From NCBI GenBank assembly GCA_013151635.1, contig JAADHV010000123.1, positions 1-53,423 on the forward strand: a stretch of DNA of 53,423 bases, read 5' to 3'. The notes under the pieces are model-generated. The model did no database searches and was not told the DNA's origin. It was given only the letters and a program-made list of their open reading frames with translations. The position numbers were made by a program, and so were the translations under genes. Within the stretch, counting starts at the first letter, position 1. The number at the start of each line of letters is the position of its first letter. Below are positions 18,045-26,670 of this stretch, one piece after another. The stretch comes from Deltaproteobacteria bacterium (GTDB taxonomy: Bacteria; Desulfobacterota; Desulfobacteria; Desulfobacterales; Desulfobacteraceae).

Positions 18045-18722
18045 ATGGCGTCAATGCTCATTGATTTCAATTTCAGAATCATATTGGAGTACCTGCCCCT
18101 GTTTTTAACCGGGCTGCGATCCACATTTTTTATTTCCATTGTATCTATTGCCCTTGCCCTTACAACCGGAATCATTGCCTGTGCATGCCGGATTTCAGGT
18201 GTCCGGATAATCAAGTACCCTGCGATTGCCTATATTGAGGTCATCCGGTCCACGCCTCTTCTCGTCCAGATCTATTTCCTTTATTTCGGTCTTCCCACCC
18301 TGGGGCTGATGATTCCTGAAATCCAGACCGGGATACTGGCATTAATGCTGAATTCAGGGGCCTATATTGCAGAAATTATCCGGGCAGGGATTAACTCGGT
18401 AGATGAAGGCCAGCTTGAGGCAGGAATTTCTTCAGGCCTTAATTATATTCAGAGGATGCGGTTTATCATTCTGCCCCAGGCCCTGGGAGTGACGATTCCC
18501 CCGCTGCTGGGACAAGCCATTGTCCTGGTCAAGGACTCGGCATTACTCTCCTTGATATCGGTCATGGAACTGACCAGGTGCGGTCAGACCATGACATCCG
18601 AACGGTTCATGCCTGCAGAAGCTTTTTTTACCGTGGCATTTTTCTACATGTGTATCTATTTTGTTCTCAAGGCTGTTGCAGACTGGTCCCAGCGAAAATT
18701 GATCTTCAGGGAGGCATATTAA
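18045..18722 (+). CDS. Amino-acid ABC transporter permease 1
   Basis: Inner-membrane permease of the HisM/GlnP type, 225 aa, with several hydrophobic spans (for example residues about 15-45 and 55-85) and the EAA loop SVDEGQLEAGISSGLNYIQRMRFIILPQALGVTIPPLLGQ (about 126-165), which contacts the ATPase. The segment IEVIRSTPLLVQIYFLYFGLP is typical of polar amino-acid permeases. The start is uncertain: no strong ribosome site precedes 18045, and the ATG at 18054 is an alternative. It pairs with the next gene to form a heterodimeric channel. Confidence 0.88.
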   Translation: MASMLIDFNFRIILEYLPLFLTGLRSTFFISIVSIALALTTGIIACACRISGVRIIKYPAIAYIEVIRSTPLLVQIYFLYFGLPTLGLMIPEIQTGILALMLNSGAYIAEIIRAGINSVDEGQLEAGISSGLNYIQRMRFIILPQALGVTIPPLLGQAIVLVKDSALLSLISVMELTRCGQTMTSERFMPAEAFFTVAFFYMCIYFVLKAVADWSQRKLIFREAY

Positions 18723-18723
18723 C

Positions 18724-19377
18724 ATGATGGCATTTTATTTTGCCCGGCTTGTGGAAATTTTTCCTTTTTTCCTAAAAGGCTTGTGGATGACCAGTAAAAT
18801 CGCCTTTATCAGCCTTGTAACCTGTACTTTGATCGGGTTTGCCCTGGGAATGATCCGGTCTGGTAACAATATTATTTTAAAACGCATCGTTGGAATCTAT
18901 GTAGCATTTGTCAGAGGCACTCCCTTTGTTGTCCAGATTTTCATCGTTTTTTTTATCCTGCCGGAATGGGGGATTCAATTGGAGGCTTTTCCTGCTGCCC
19001 TTCTGGCTATGGCCATCATGGGTTCGGCTTTTATCTGTGAAATTGTGGCCGGCGGGATTGATTCCATCTCCAGGGGCCAGTGGGAGGCTGCTGCCTCTTC
19101 CGGGCTTACCCTGGTCCAGCAGCTCCGCCTTATCATAGTGCCCCAGGCCATGAAAGTAATTTTACCCCCTCTGGTGGGTCAATATGTTCTTTTAATTAAA
19201 GACACCTCTGTTGTGTCGGTGATCGGGGTCATGGAATTAACAAGGGTGGGATGGGTTACCGTTGTCAGGATTCCCGAAGGCTTGATGGTTTTTTCACTGG
19301 TCGGGGCTCTCTATTTTATAATCTCATATCCCCTTATACTGATTTCCAATTACCTGGAGCAGAAAATGGCGGTTTAA
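18724..19377 (+). CDS. Amino-acid ABC transporter permease 2
   Basis: Second permease, 217 aa, one base after the first. It has the same fold, with [22 protein letters not shown] and an EAA loop [37 protein letters not shown] (about residues 115-151). The two permeases are clearly related but not near-identical, as expected for a heterodimer. A second methionine at residue 2 is an alternative start. Confidence 0.88.
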   Translation: MMAFYFARLVEIFPFFLKGLWMTSKIAFISLVTCTLIGFALGMIRSGNNIILKRIVGIYVAFVRGTPFVVQIFIVFFILPEWGIQLEAFPAALLAMAIMGSAFICEIVAGGIDSISRGQWEAAASSGLTLVQQLRLIIVPQAMKVILPPLVGQYVLLIKDTSVVSVIGVMELTRVGWVTVVRIPEGLMVFSLVGALYFIISYPLILISNYLEQKMAV

Positions 19378-19408
19378 AGCAAAGGCAAGGGAAGGATTCA
19401 AGGAAAAC

Positions 19409-20137
19409 ATGATAGAATTTAAAAATGTGAACAAATGGTTTGGCAAGCTCCATGTGTTGAACCATATTAATTTAAAAATTCCAAAGGGCGAAGTGCTGGT
19501 GATCTGTGGTCCCAGCGGCTCTGGTAAATCCACCCTGATCCGGTGCATTAACCGGCTTGAAAAGATCCAGAAAGGTGAAATCATTGTCAACAACACCCTG
19601 GTACACGATAAATCCATAAATCTCACAAAACTGAGGGGCCAGATCGGGTTTGTGTTCCAGCAGTTTCATCTGTATCCTCACATGACAGTATTGCAGAATG
19701 TCATGCTGGCACCGGTGAATGTAAAAAAGATAGCCAGAGAAAAAGCTGAGAAAATCGCCATGAAAAAATTGGACCAGGTGGGACTCACGGGGAAATCGGG
19801 TTCCTTCCCGGCCCAGCTGTCCGGTGGTCAGCAGCAGCGGGTGGCCATAGCCAGGGGGCTTGCCATGTCTCCTGAAATCATGCTCTTTGATGAACCCACC
19901 TCTGCCCTGGATCCGGAGATGATAGGCGAGGTTCTTGATGTCATGGTCAATCTTGTGTCCGAAGGCATGACCATGTGCGTGGTCACCCATGAAATGGGAT
20001 TTGCCAAAAAAGTTGCCGACCGGGTATTGTTCATGGATGAAGGAAAGATTATTGAAACCGGCACACCTGATGATTTTTTTGATAATCCCAAAACAGACCG
20101 GGCCGCAGATTTTATCGGCAAAATCCTGACCCATTAA
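19409..20137 (+). CDS. Amino-acid ABC transporter ATP-binding protein
   Basis: ATPase of 242 aa that powers the transporter. Walker [10 protein letters not shown] (about residues 32-40), Q-loop [13 protein letters not shown], signature [16 protein letters not shown] (about 137-152), Walker [15 protein letters not shown]-like segment ([14 protein letters not shown], about 157-170) and the H-loop VVTHEMGFA are all present. It is most like GlnQ/HisP enzymes for polar amino acids. It closes the transporter operon; no terminator hairpin is obvious in the 105 bases that follow. Confidence 0.92.
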   Translation: MIEFKNVNKWFGKLHVLNHINLKIPKGEVLVICGPSGSGKSTLIRCINRLEKIQKGEIIVNNTLVHDKSINLTKLRGQIGFVFQQFHLYPHMTVLQNVMLAPVNVKKIAREKAEKIAMKKLDQVGLTGKSGSFPAQLSGGQQQRVAIARGLAMSPEIMLFDEPTSALDPEMIGEVLDVMVNLVSEGMTMCVVTHEMGFAKKVADRVLFMDEGKIIETGTPDDFFDNPKTDRAADFIGKILTH

Positions 20138-20242
20138 GCCACAATTTGTAATTTATCTGATATTTCTTGATTTCTCATATGAATTTGAATATTTGTATGG
20201 AGTTGAAAATAAAAGCTTTAGATTATGGAGCAGTCAGGAAAA

Positions 20243-21112
20243 ATGATAATTGATGGTCACGCCCACTTGTTTCACCCGAAAGTCATATCAAATGTTAAAA
20301 AAAGAAAAAACATGGTTGAAATATTGGATTTGCAGACAAATGGGGCCAAAGAAAGAACCGGGGTTTCATCCCTTGAAAACGCACTGAAGTCCAATGGTGT
20401 CAGGGGATGTCTTGTCCTTCCCACTGCCGGGGCAAAAGAGGTGGGAAGAACAAACGAATCCTTTTACAGGATGGTTAAAGGCTCTAAGCTTTTATATACT
20501 GCGGGAACGCTGCACCCGGGTTATGACGCAAATAAAGAAGAACTTATTAAATTCAAATCAAGAGATATAAAAGGGATCAAGTTTTGTTCCTTTTCACAAA
20601 AGTTTGCTTTGGATGATCCTGCGACTTATCAACTTTTTAATTTAATAAGAAAATTCAATAAAAAGGAAAACTCCGGTTTTTTTGTGATTTTAGACACCCT
20701 CTACGGGGCAGACAAATTCTTTGGAAGCAACTCTAAACATAACACAACACCAGGGCTTCTGGCAAAGTTAATCAGAAATTTTCCGGAAATTAATTTTATT
20801 GCCGCACACATGGGCGGGCTTGCAGCCCCTTTCAGTGAAATCTGCAAGAATCTTACACCCATGGACAACCTGTTTCTTGATACTTCCAATGCAGCCCATG
20901 TATTAAGTGAAAAAGAGTTTGTTTATCTTTTGAAAACCCATGGGCCGGAGCATATTATTTTTGGAACCGACTGGCCATGGTTTACCCATTTGCCCGAGAT
21001 AAATTTACAAAAATCCATGCTTGAAAAAGCCGGGTTCTCAAGCATGGACATGGAATTTGTATTTTCAAAAAATATGGCTTGCCTTGCTGGAATAACCCTT
21101 CTGACTGCTTAA
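20243..21112 (+). CDS. Amidohydrolase-family metal-dependent hydrolase
   Basis: TIM-barrel enzyme of the amidohydrolase-2 type, 289 aa. Metal ligands are visible as DGHAHLF (HxH, residues 4-10), AAHMGG (about 198-203) and the distal FGTDWPWF (about 245-252). The superfamily includes hydrolases and aromatic-acid decarboxylases, so the reaction is open. I chose the ATG at 20243 because AGGAA is four bases upstream; an in-frame ATG at 20225 has no ribosome site. It is the first of three plus-strand genes that meet the end of the bam operon head-on, which makes a link to aromatic metabolism possible but unproven. Confidence 0.7.
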   Translation: MIIDGHAHLFHPKVISNVKKRKNMVEILDLQTNGAKERTGVSSLENALKSNGVRGCLVLPTAGAKEVGRTNESFYRMVKGSKLLYTAGTLHPGYDANKEELIKFKSRDIKGIKFCSFSQKFALDDPATYQLFNLIRKFNKKENSGFFVILDTLYGADKFFGSNSKHNTTPGLLAKLIRNFPEINFIAAHMGGLAAPFSEICKNLTPMDNLFLDTSNAAHVLSEKEFVYLLKTHGPEHIIFGTDWPWFTHLPEINLQKSMLEKAGFSSMDMEFVFSKNMACLAGITLLTA

Positions 21113-21122
21113 GGACAATGAT

Positions 21123-21458
21123 ATGAACACAAAAGATGAGTTTGGCCATGATCCGAATATTCAAAGAACCAGAAAATATTTTGCCCGGATGGAGGCCATG
21201 GACCTGGAGTTAATAAAAGGTTCAGGCATATCTTTTTTTGATCCAAAGCTGCGCCAGGCACGGGATATGAGATTGCGGCTTTTTGGCCGCGCCTGTACCG
21301 GGGCTGCGAGAAAAGGAATTTTTCTGGATGAAGAAACAGGAATAATGCTTTTTAATATATGCCAGGACACGGCATTCAAAAAATGCGGGTTCAAGGTTTC
21401 ATCTTTGATTCAGACAAATAATCCAGAACTTTTGTCCCTGGTAAAGGAGGCGCTTTAA
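21123..21458 (+). CDS. Small protein of unknown function
   Basis: I do not recognise this 111-aa protein. It is soluble in appearance, with charged N- and C-terminal ends, a central RLRLFGRACTGAARKGIFLDEETG segment (about residues 51-74) and three cysteines. It sits 10 bases after the amidohydrolase and one base before another small gene, so the three are probably translated together. The tripeptide spacing and coding bias look real. The peptide RLRLFGR is repeated at the very start of the next protein. Confidence 0.55.
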   Translation: MNTKDEFGHDPNIQRTRKYFARMEAMDLELIKGSGISFFDPKLRQARDMRLRLFGRACTGAARKGIFLDEETGIMLFNICQDTAFKKCGFKVSSLIQTNNPELLSLVKEAL

Positions 21459-21459
21459 A

Positions 21460-21795
21460 ATGCTTAGATTAAGACTGTTTGGAAGATGCCGCATTTATCA
21501 CGATCCTGTCAGCCCTGTTTTAAAGGAACTACCACAGATTGGATGGGCCTCCTTTTTCAGGGACATTGATCTTGTGACTCCCCGGAAATTAAAAGGGCAG
21601 GAGCTTCTCATGCGCACCCGGGGCTGGTGGACTGTTGAACCATCAATTGTGGCCAATGTGGTTGAACGGCACGGAAAGCTTGTAACAGGGGACAAAGGCG
21701 AACTCATGGTTGAATTTGAAACCGAGGATGAAATTAAGGCACTTTCCCTGGATCTGGCGGCAAATTTTGACGACCAGGTACTTATTGCACCTTGA
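21460..21795 (+). CDS. Small protein, paralogue of the 23035-23391 product
   Basis: Function unknown, 111 aa. It aligns along almost its whole length with the product of the minus-strand gene at 23035-23391. Shared positions include HDPV.PV.K (about residues 15-23), GW (28-29), LKG.ELL (48-54), the GW[WF]T motif (about 59-62) and the C-terminal E.ED/PE...L..DL region. The conserved GW[WF]T and HDP residues suggest a small binding domain, but I know of no named family. GGAGG ten bases upstream supports the start, inside the end of the previous gene. Confidence 0.6.
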   Translation: MLRLRLFGRCRIYHDPVSPVLKELPQIGWASFFRDIDLVTPRKLKGQELLMRTRGWWTVEPSIVANVVERHGKLVTGDKGELMVEFETEDEIKALSLDLAANFDDQVLIAP

Positions 21796-21980
21796 AATCC
21801 GGGAATGCGCAAAACAAAATCATGAATAGAATCATTGTTTCAGATCAAAAAAGCTTAAACCAAAACAAAACGTAACAATCCACCAGTCCGGATTCGGACA
21901 CGGGTTTATGAATTTTTATTCAGACAATTTCAGCAGGACTGCTTACAATCAATATCTGCAAGCACTCTGCAAGGACCCGT

Positions 21981-22322
21981 CTAAAAATTGCTTCCAGCCA
22001 CCACCAGGATAACTAAGATATCAGGTCCATTGTTCAGAAGACTATGGGCGGAGCCCGCAGGAATCCAGGTGGCATCTCCGGGTTTGACCTGCTGTTCATC
22101 ATCATCAACGCGCATCATTCCTGTCCCGCTTACCACGAAATAAATCTCTTCCATGGGGTCGATATGGGATTTTATTTCATTACCCGGTTCAAGCCTTGCT
22201 ATGGCAAGAAATCCAAGTTCCTGCAAGGTTCTCCGGTCAAGAATCATCTGGGCGATAGCGCCGCCATGGGCGCGGTAGGTGGTTTCAAGCACTTTTTCAT
22301 CATTGATATTTCTGACAATCAC
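21981..22322 (-). CDS. Cupin-domain protein
   Basis: Single-domain cupin of 113 aa. The first motif, with the metal-binding histidine and acidic residue, is KSHIDPMEEIYFVVSGTG (about residues 50-67); the second is PGDATWIPAGSAHSLLNNG (about 81-99). Such proteins bind metals and small organic acids and act as isomerases, dioxygenases or sensors. Here there is no extra domain to decide. The start codon is GTG, supported by AGGAG eight bases upstream. It is the last gene of the minus-strand series that begins with bamB and lies 20 bases after the nitroreductase. Confidence 0.75.
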   Translation of the reverse strand: MIVRNINDEKVLETTYRAHGGAIAQMILDRRTLQELGFLAIARLEPGNEIKSHIDPMEEIYFVVSGTGMMRVDDDEQQVKPGDATWIPAGSAHSLLNNGPDILVILVVAGSNF

Positions 22323-22342
22323 TCGATTTTCTCCTGGTTCAC

Positions 22343-22996
22343 TTATTCATACCATGTTAAGATTTCGTTCAAAGGTGCCCGGTCCGGTTTAAAATTATTC
22401 TCGAGTGCGGTTTCATCTGCATATCCAAGAGCAATGGCAAGCAGGACTTTTTTATCCCTGGAAATATTTAAAGCATCCAGGATATCATCGCCATATTCAG
22501 TAACAAGTCCGATGGGGCAGGTGGAAAGGCCCATTTCCTCGGCAGCAAGAAAAAGATAAGACACGGACAGGCCCACGTCCAGATATCGCAGTTCCGGGAA
22601 AATTTTATCCATTACGACAATAATGGCCACAGGTGCGCCATAAAAAGAACAACTGCCCTCCTCAATGAATCGGTTAAAAGGCATGCCGGGTTTTTCAATC
22701 TTAGGTTTCATGACCTTCAGGGCTCCACGGCTTCGATTTGCAAATTTTTCCGGCAATGGGGCTGAAGTTCCGGGCCCGCAGGAGGTGTTTTTAATTGCAT
22801 GGACTTTTTTAAGGCGGCGGACCAGGCGATCCTTTTCCTCGCCATATGTCACAACATATTCCCAGGGTTGCAGATTAATGGCGGAAGGCGCCATGCCGGC
22901 ACTCTTAATAAGCTTTTCAATATCAGCGCGTGAAACTGGTTTATCAAGGTAATTCCTTGCGCTTTTTCTTTGTTTCATTAATTTTTGCACGTCCAT
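22343..22996 (-). CDS. Nitroreductase-family FMN protein
   Basis: FMN-dependent oxidoreductase of 217 aa. The FMN-phosphate-binding RKSARNYLDKPVSRADIEKL is near residues 9-28, SAGMAPSAINLQPWEYVV at about 32-49, and the C-terminal LGLSTCPIGL-type segment (EMGLSTCPIGL, about 160-170) completes the fold. The family reduces nitro groups, quinones or enones, or handles flavins; the substrate is unknown. I chose the ATG at 22996 because AAAGGAGC lies just upstream. The longer frame to 23038 lacks one and overlaps the preceding gene. Confidence 0.8.
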   Translation of the reverse strand: MDVQKLMKQRKSARNYLDKPVSRADIEKLIKSAGMAPSAINLQPWEYVVTYGEEKDRLVRRLKKVHAIKNTSCGPGTSAPLPEKFANRSRGALKVMKPKIEKPGMPFNRFIEEGSCSFYGAPVAIIVVMDKIFPELRYLDVGLSVSYLFLAAEEMGLSTCPIGLVTEYGDDILDALNISRDKKVLLAIALGYADETALENNFKPDRAPLNEILTWYE

Positions 22997-23034
22997 GGGG
23001 CGCTCCTTTGGCTCAGTTAGATGGATGGAGGCTG

Positions 23035-23391
23035 TCATGCAAGCCTGTCACGGGGCATTACCTCGATCCATACTTCCTTTTTAAAAACCCTGATAAGTTC
23101 TTTGGAAAGCAGGTCCAATTGTTCCGGATCCCTTGTTTCCACCACCAGATCAACATCATCCAGGATCTTTAACCTGCCATATTGCGTGAATATTTCAATT
23201 GCTTTATAGACATCAGCGGTAAACCAGCCATTCATCTTTTTCAGCAGCTCATCCCCTTTTAAAGGGCCTTCTATCGTAAGGTCAACCTTGCGGTTTTTGG
23301 CTTCCCAGCCGACCTCAGCCTGCCTTTTTATCACCGGCCGTACAGGATCATGCACGGCCGCGCATTTAAACCAGAGCATTGCTCTTTCCAT
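23035..23391 (-). CDS. Small protein, paralogue of the 21460-21795 product
   Basis: Function unknown, 118 aa. It shares HDPVRPVIK, GW, the vDLt...LKGDELL segment and GWFT with the plus-strand gene at 21460-21795. It is soluble and lacks a signal peptide. GGAGGAG about ten bases before the ATG is a strong ribosome site and directly follows a large hairpin that separates this gene from bamA. Its presence in the bam operon, with a paralogue just outside, suggests an accessory role in aromatic metabolism; this is inference only. Confidence 0.65.
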   Translation of the reverse strand: MERAMLWFKCAAVHDPVRPVIKRQAEVGWEAKNRKVDLTIEGPLKGDELLKKMNGWFTADVYKAIEIFTQYGRLKILDDVDLVVETRDPEQLDLLSKELIRVFKKEVWIEVMPRDRLA

Positions 23392-23410
23392 GATCTTATC
23401 TCTCCTCCAA

Positions 23411-23462
23411 AAACAATTTATGGTTCAAAGCCAGGAACCCTGGCTTGAACCATAAATTGTTT
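23411..23462 (-). terminator. Very long hairpin between bamA and the next gene (attenuator or processing site)
   Basis: Positions 23411-23435 pair with 23439-23462 as 24 base pairs interrupted by one bulged A, with the 3-base loop AAC. Read in the direction of transcription (minus), the stem ends in TTGTTTTT, so it can act as an intrinsic terminator, at least partly. The next gene's ribosome site begins right after it. Confidence 0.75.
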
Positions 23463-23477
23463 AAACCTTAATTTTAA

Positions 23478-24614
23478 TTATTCCTGTGGTTTGCCCATTA
23501 CATCAGCAAACATTTCATCACTCCAGAGCTTGGAATCAGCAACGTTCTGACGGAATTTAATAAAATCTATGGTATCCTGGCCCGTGATCTTCTTTGTATT
23601 GAAGGCGCCAAATCCCAGGAATGCTTCACCGGACATATTTGCAGCAAGCCAATGTCTGTGGTCATTTTTCATTGTATCCCAGAAGAATTTCTTTTTCTGG
23701 CGGATGCCGTCAATGGATTTGATAAGGCATCCGGGGAAAAGGTTGGCAAATTTCCAGATAACATTATTTACTTCCTTGTCAAGAAGTTCAAAATCAGCAG
23801 TTGCCTGGTACTGTTTAAGAATGGCACGGCCGTCTTTAAAATCCTGACCGGATTTGTATTCACCGTAAACGATCTCACCGTCATCAATATATTTATCCGT
23901 GATAATGGTTGGGTTTCTTACCCATTCACCGTCAATTTTAAGGACCGGGACAACCTTGGAAAGCATGCCTTTTTGTTTCATTTTATAGGCAGACCACATC
24001 TCGCATGATACGCAGTTCCACATGGCATCTTCAGCACTTAGAAACCAGGGGAGGAAATCCGAAGACCCGCCGGCAGGTGCTGAACCATGCCTTGGACCTG
24101 CCTGGCCGAAAATGGCAAGGTCGGAAGATATGGCAATATCACATGCAAGGCCGATTTCCTGGCCGCCTGCGACCCTCATGCCGTTCACACGGCAGATAAC
24201 CGGTTTTTTACAGGCAAGGATCGAATCAACCATGTGGTTAAAAAGCTCCATGTACTGGCCATATTCATCACATCTTTTTGAATAGAATTCAGAATATTCT
24301 TTTGTATTGCCGCCTGTACAAAATGCATAGGGGCCGGTCCCGGTAAAGACCACGGCAACAACGCTTCTGTCAAGCGATGCGTTTTCAAATCCGGCAATAA
24401 CGCCTTTTACCATGTCTGTTGTATAAGAGTTAAACTGTTTTGGATTGTTCAAGGTAATCCATGCAACAAACAATTTGTCCGTAACATTGCCTTTCGGGTC
24501 TGTTAACGGTCTTTTCTCATACACGACGCATGGGGCTTCTGTGCCCCAATGGGGGTTTCTATGCAATGCATGGTCCTTAACTTCGTTTTCTCTTGGCATC
24601 CACTCAAGGCTCAT
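23478..24614 (-). CDS. bamA: 6-oxocyclohex-1-ene-1-carbonyl-CoA hydrolase
   Basis: Ring-opening enzyme of anaerobic benzoyl-CoA degradation: it adds water to 6-oxocyclohex-1-ene-1-carbonyl-CoA and hydrolyses the ring to 3-hydroxypimeloyl-CoA. The protein is 378 aa, the usual BamA/Oah length and longer than ordinary crotonases. The MSLEWMPRENEVKDHALHRNP start, the oxyanion-hole segments TGTGPYAFCTGGNTKEYSEFY (about residues 91-111) and RVNGMRVAGGQEIGLACDIAIS (about 143-164), and GQAGPRHGSAPAGGSSDFLPWF are characteristic. It lies downstream of bamQ and the SDR in the bam operon. Confidence 0.95.
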   Translation of the reverse strand: MSLEWMPRENEVKDHALHRNPHWGTEAPCVVYEKRPLTDPKGNVTDKLFVAWITLNNPKQFNSYTTDMVKGVIAGFENASLDRSVVAVVFTGTGPYAFCTGGNTKEYSEFYSKRCDEYGQYMELFNHMVDSILACKKPVICRVNGMRVAGGQEIGLACDIAISSDLAIFGQAGPRHGSAPAGGSSDFLPWFLSAEDAMWNCVSCEMWSAYKMKQKGMLSKVVPVLKIDGEWVRNPTIITDKYIDDGEIVYGEYKSGQDFKDGRAILKQYQATADFELLDKEVNNVIWKFANLFPGCLIKSIDGIRQKKKFFWDTMKNDHRHWLAANMSGEAFLGFGAFNTKKITGQDTIDFIKFRQNVADSKLWSDEMFADVMGKPQE

Positions 24615-24693
24615 TTTATTCTCCTTTAATATTGAATTGTTATTATATTACTTCTCATTTGCCATTTCATCCGGTCTATTTAAAAAAGGTTAA

Positions 24694-25443
24694 TCAACCG
24701 ATATACCCGCCGTCCACACCAAGCACCTGGCCTGTGATATAACTTGCATCATCAGATGCCAGGAATACAAAGGCAGGAGCAACTTCTTCAGGTTCTGCAA
24801 ACCTGCCAAGCTGGATCCTGCTTTCGTAAATTTTTCTTAGCTTTTCATCGGACTGAAGCTTTCCTGTCATTTCTGTTTTGGTAATTCCGGGGCATATCAC
24901 GTTTACGTTAATACCGTACCTGCCAAGTTCACGAGAGGCAGATTTTGTAAATCCGATGATCCCGGCTTTTGCAGATGCATAGTTGATCTGGCCGATGGTG
25001 CCGAAAATACCGGCAGTTGAAATCACGTTAATAATTTTACCGTATTTTTTTTCTTTCATATGGCGGCCTGCGGCCTGGGTGGTGTTAAAGGCTGCTTTAA
25101 GATGAATATCAATAATGGCATCCCAGTCTTCCTCTTTCATTTTAAGAAGCATGGAAGGCTTGGAAACCCCGGCGTTATTTACAACAATATCAACGCTGCC
25201 CAGTTTTTTTACACACTCATCAACCATGTTCTGTGCGCTTTTGTAATCTGCAACATCAGCGGCAACAGCAACGCCTTTGCGACCAAGTTTTTCAATTTCT
25301 TCCACAGTCTCTTTTGCCGCAGCATCATTAGAATGGTAATTCACAAGGATATCAGCACCCTCTTTTGCAAACAGCAGGGCAATGGCTCTCCCGATTCCTC
25401 GGCTTCCGCCTGTAACTATGGCTTTTTTTCCTTCAAGTTTCAT
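24694..25443 (-). CDS. Short-chain dehydrogenase, candidate 3-hydroxyacyl-CoA dehydrogenase
   Basis: NAD(P)-dependent SDR of 249 aa, FabG-like. Visible motifs are TGGSRGIGRA (about residues 9-18), NNAG (about 89-92), catalytic Ser and YxxxK in ISTAGIFGTIGQINYASAKAG (about 140-160), and GVDGGYIG at the end. In this operon, between bamQ and bamA, a likely substrate is 3-hydroxypimeloyl-CoA, the product of BamA, which must be oxidised to 3-oxopimeloyl-CoA. That assignment is inferred from position. A fatty-acid reductase role is the alternative. Confidence 0.8.
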   Translation of the reverse strand: MKLEGKKAIVTGGSRGIGRAIALLFAKEGADILVNYHSNDAAAKETVEEIEKLGRKGVAVAADVADYKSAQNMVDECVKKLGSVDIVVNNAGVSKPSMLLKMKEEDWDAIIDIHLKAAFNTTQAAGRHMKEKKYGKIINVISTAGIFGTIGQINYASAKAGIIGFTKSASRELGRYGINVNVICPGITKTEMTGKLQSDEKLRKIYESRIQLGRFAEPEEVAPAFVFLASDDASYITGQVLGVDGGYIG

Positions 25444-25460
25444 ATTTACCTCATGCTTAA

Positions 25461-26564
25461 TTAAAAATCAGGGACAAGAACGATTCTCTTCTCCGGGGAT
25501 TGTGCATGTGCTTCTTCAAAAACCTCATTAATGGTACTCATGGGTCTTGTCTGGACATAATCGCTAATATTGATTTTTTTACCTGTCACCATGCCAAGTA
25601 CGGTTGGATAGTACTCAGGAAGGCATCCCCAGGTTCCTTTGATTTCCGCGTCAAAGGCCATGAGGCGGCTTAAGGCATAATCAATCTTATAAGCGCCGTA
25701 GCCCACAACAACCATGGTTCCTGTAAAACTTAACAGTGAAAGTGCAAGCTCGGCACCGGGTTTGGAACCGGTTGCCTCAAAAATTTTCCAGTCTGTTGAG
25801 GCAAGGCCCTTTTCCTTTCTGATGGCCTTGATTTCCCCTGCAACATCCCTTGAAGATTTATCCTTGATATTTACAGCAAAATCAGCGCCGTTGAGAAGCA
25901 TTTTATCTAAAGGTTCCTGGCGGCGGGCAAGGGCAATAACTGTATTTGCACCCATGGCTTTAAGTTCCTGTACAATGTATTGGCCGATACCGCCGATACC
26001 CATTACAATGGCGTTGTCACCCATCTTAAAGCCTGACCTTAAAATGGCCTGGTAGGGTGAAGTTGCTGCATCTGCAACAACGGCCAGGTGTTCAAGAGGG
26101 ATGTCACCCCGGTCCTTTACTTCGCAAAGGTCAATAGAGGGGACAGGGATATGGCTTGAAAACCCACCATAAATTCCCATGCTGTTCCCTGGCATTTTCT
26201 GTCCAAGGCAACGGTTTCCTTTTCCGGTCTTGCAGAGGATACATTGTCTGCACGGCATGACAGCCGGGATAATGACTTCTTTTCCAACCCATTTTGCATC
26301 CCCTGCCACAACCGTTCCTGAAATCTCATGTCCCAGGGTCAAAGGAGGTTTGCTCACCGTGGGAACGCCGTCGTAAAAATACCCAAGATCGGTATGGCAG
26401 ACACCGCACCCTGCAACTTCAACCAGCACCTCGCCAGGCTTAAGTTCAGGAACCGCAATCTCGGCTTTTTCAAGTTTGCCAGGAGTAACTTCGCCTGTTT
26501 CCCTGTCTTTTCTAAATGGGGTTGCCATTTGCCAGGTTTGAATTTTATCTGGTACATTCGTCAT
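25461..26564 (-). CDS. bamQ: 6-hydroxycyclohex-1-ene-1-carbonyl-CoA dehydrogenase
   Basis: Zinc-dependent medium-chain dehydrogenase, 367 aa, that oxidises 6-hydroxycyclohex-1-ene-1-carbonyl-CoA to the 6-oxo compound with NAD+. Catalytic zinc ligands are in GCGVCHTDLG (about residues 52-61) and LGHEISG (about 77-83). Structural-zinc cysteines are in MPCRQCILCKTGKGNRCLG (about 103-121), and the NAD motif is GIGGIGQYIVQEL (about 188-200). The length and the WQMATPF start resemble Had/BamQ enzymes. Its place in the same operon as bamA and bamBCDEF makes the assignment firm. Confidence 0.9.
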   Translation of the reverse strand: MTNVPDKIQTWQMATPFRKDRETGEVTPGKLEKAEIAVPELKPGEVLVEVAGCGVCHTDLGYFYDGVPTVSKPPLTLGHEISGTVVAGDAKWVGKEVIIPAVMPCRQCILCKTGKGNRCLGQKMPGNSMGIYGGFSSHIPVPSIDLCEVKDRGDIPLEHLAVVADAATSPYQAILRSGFKMGDNAIVMGIGGIGQYIVQELKAMGANTVIALARRQEPLDKMLLNGADFAVNIKDKSSRDVAGEIKAIRKEKGLASTDWKIFEATGSKPGAELALSLLSFTGTMVVVGYGAYKIDYALSRLMAFDAEIKGTWGCLPEYYPTVLGMVTGKKINISDYVQTRPMSTINEVFEEAHAQSPEKRIVLVPDF

Positions 26565-26670
26565 TTTTTTCTCCTTTTAATTATCAACAGGTTTTAACCC
26601 TTTTCAGCAAAACCGGAAAAACTTGGCTTATTGTTCCGTATGCCGGCCCGCTGTACTATTAAAATATTAT

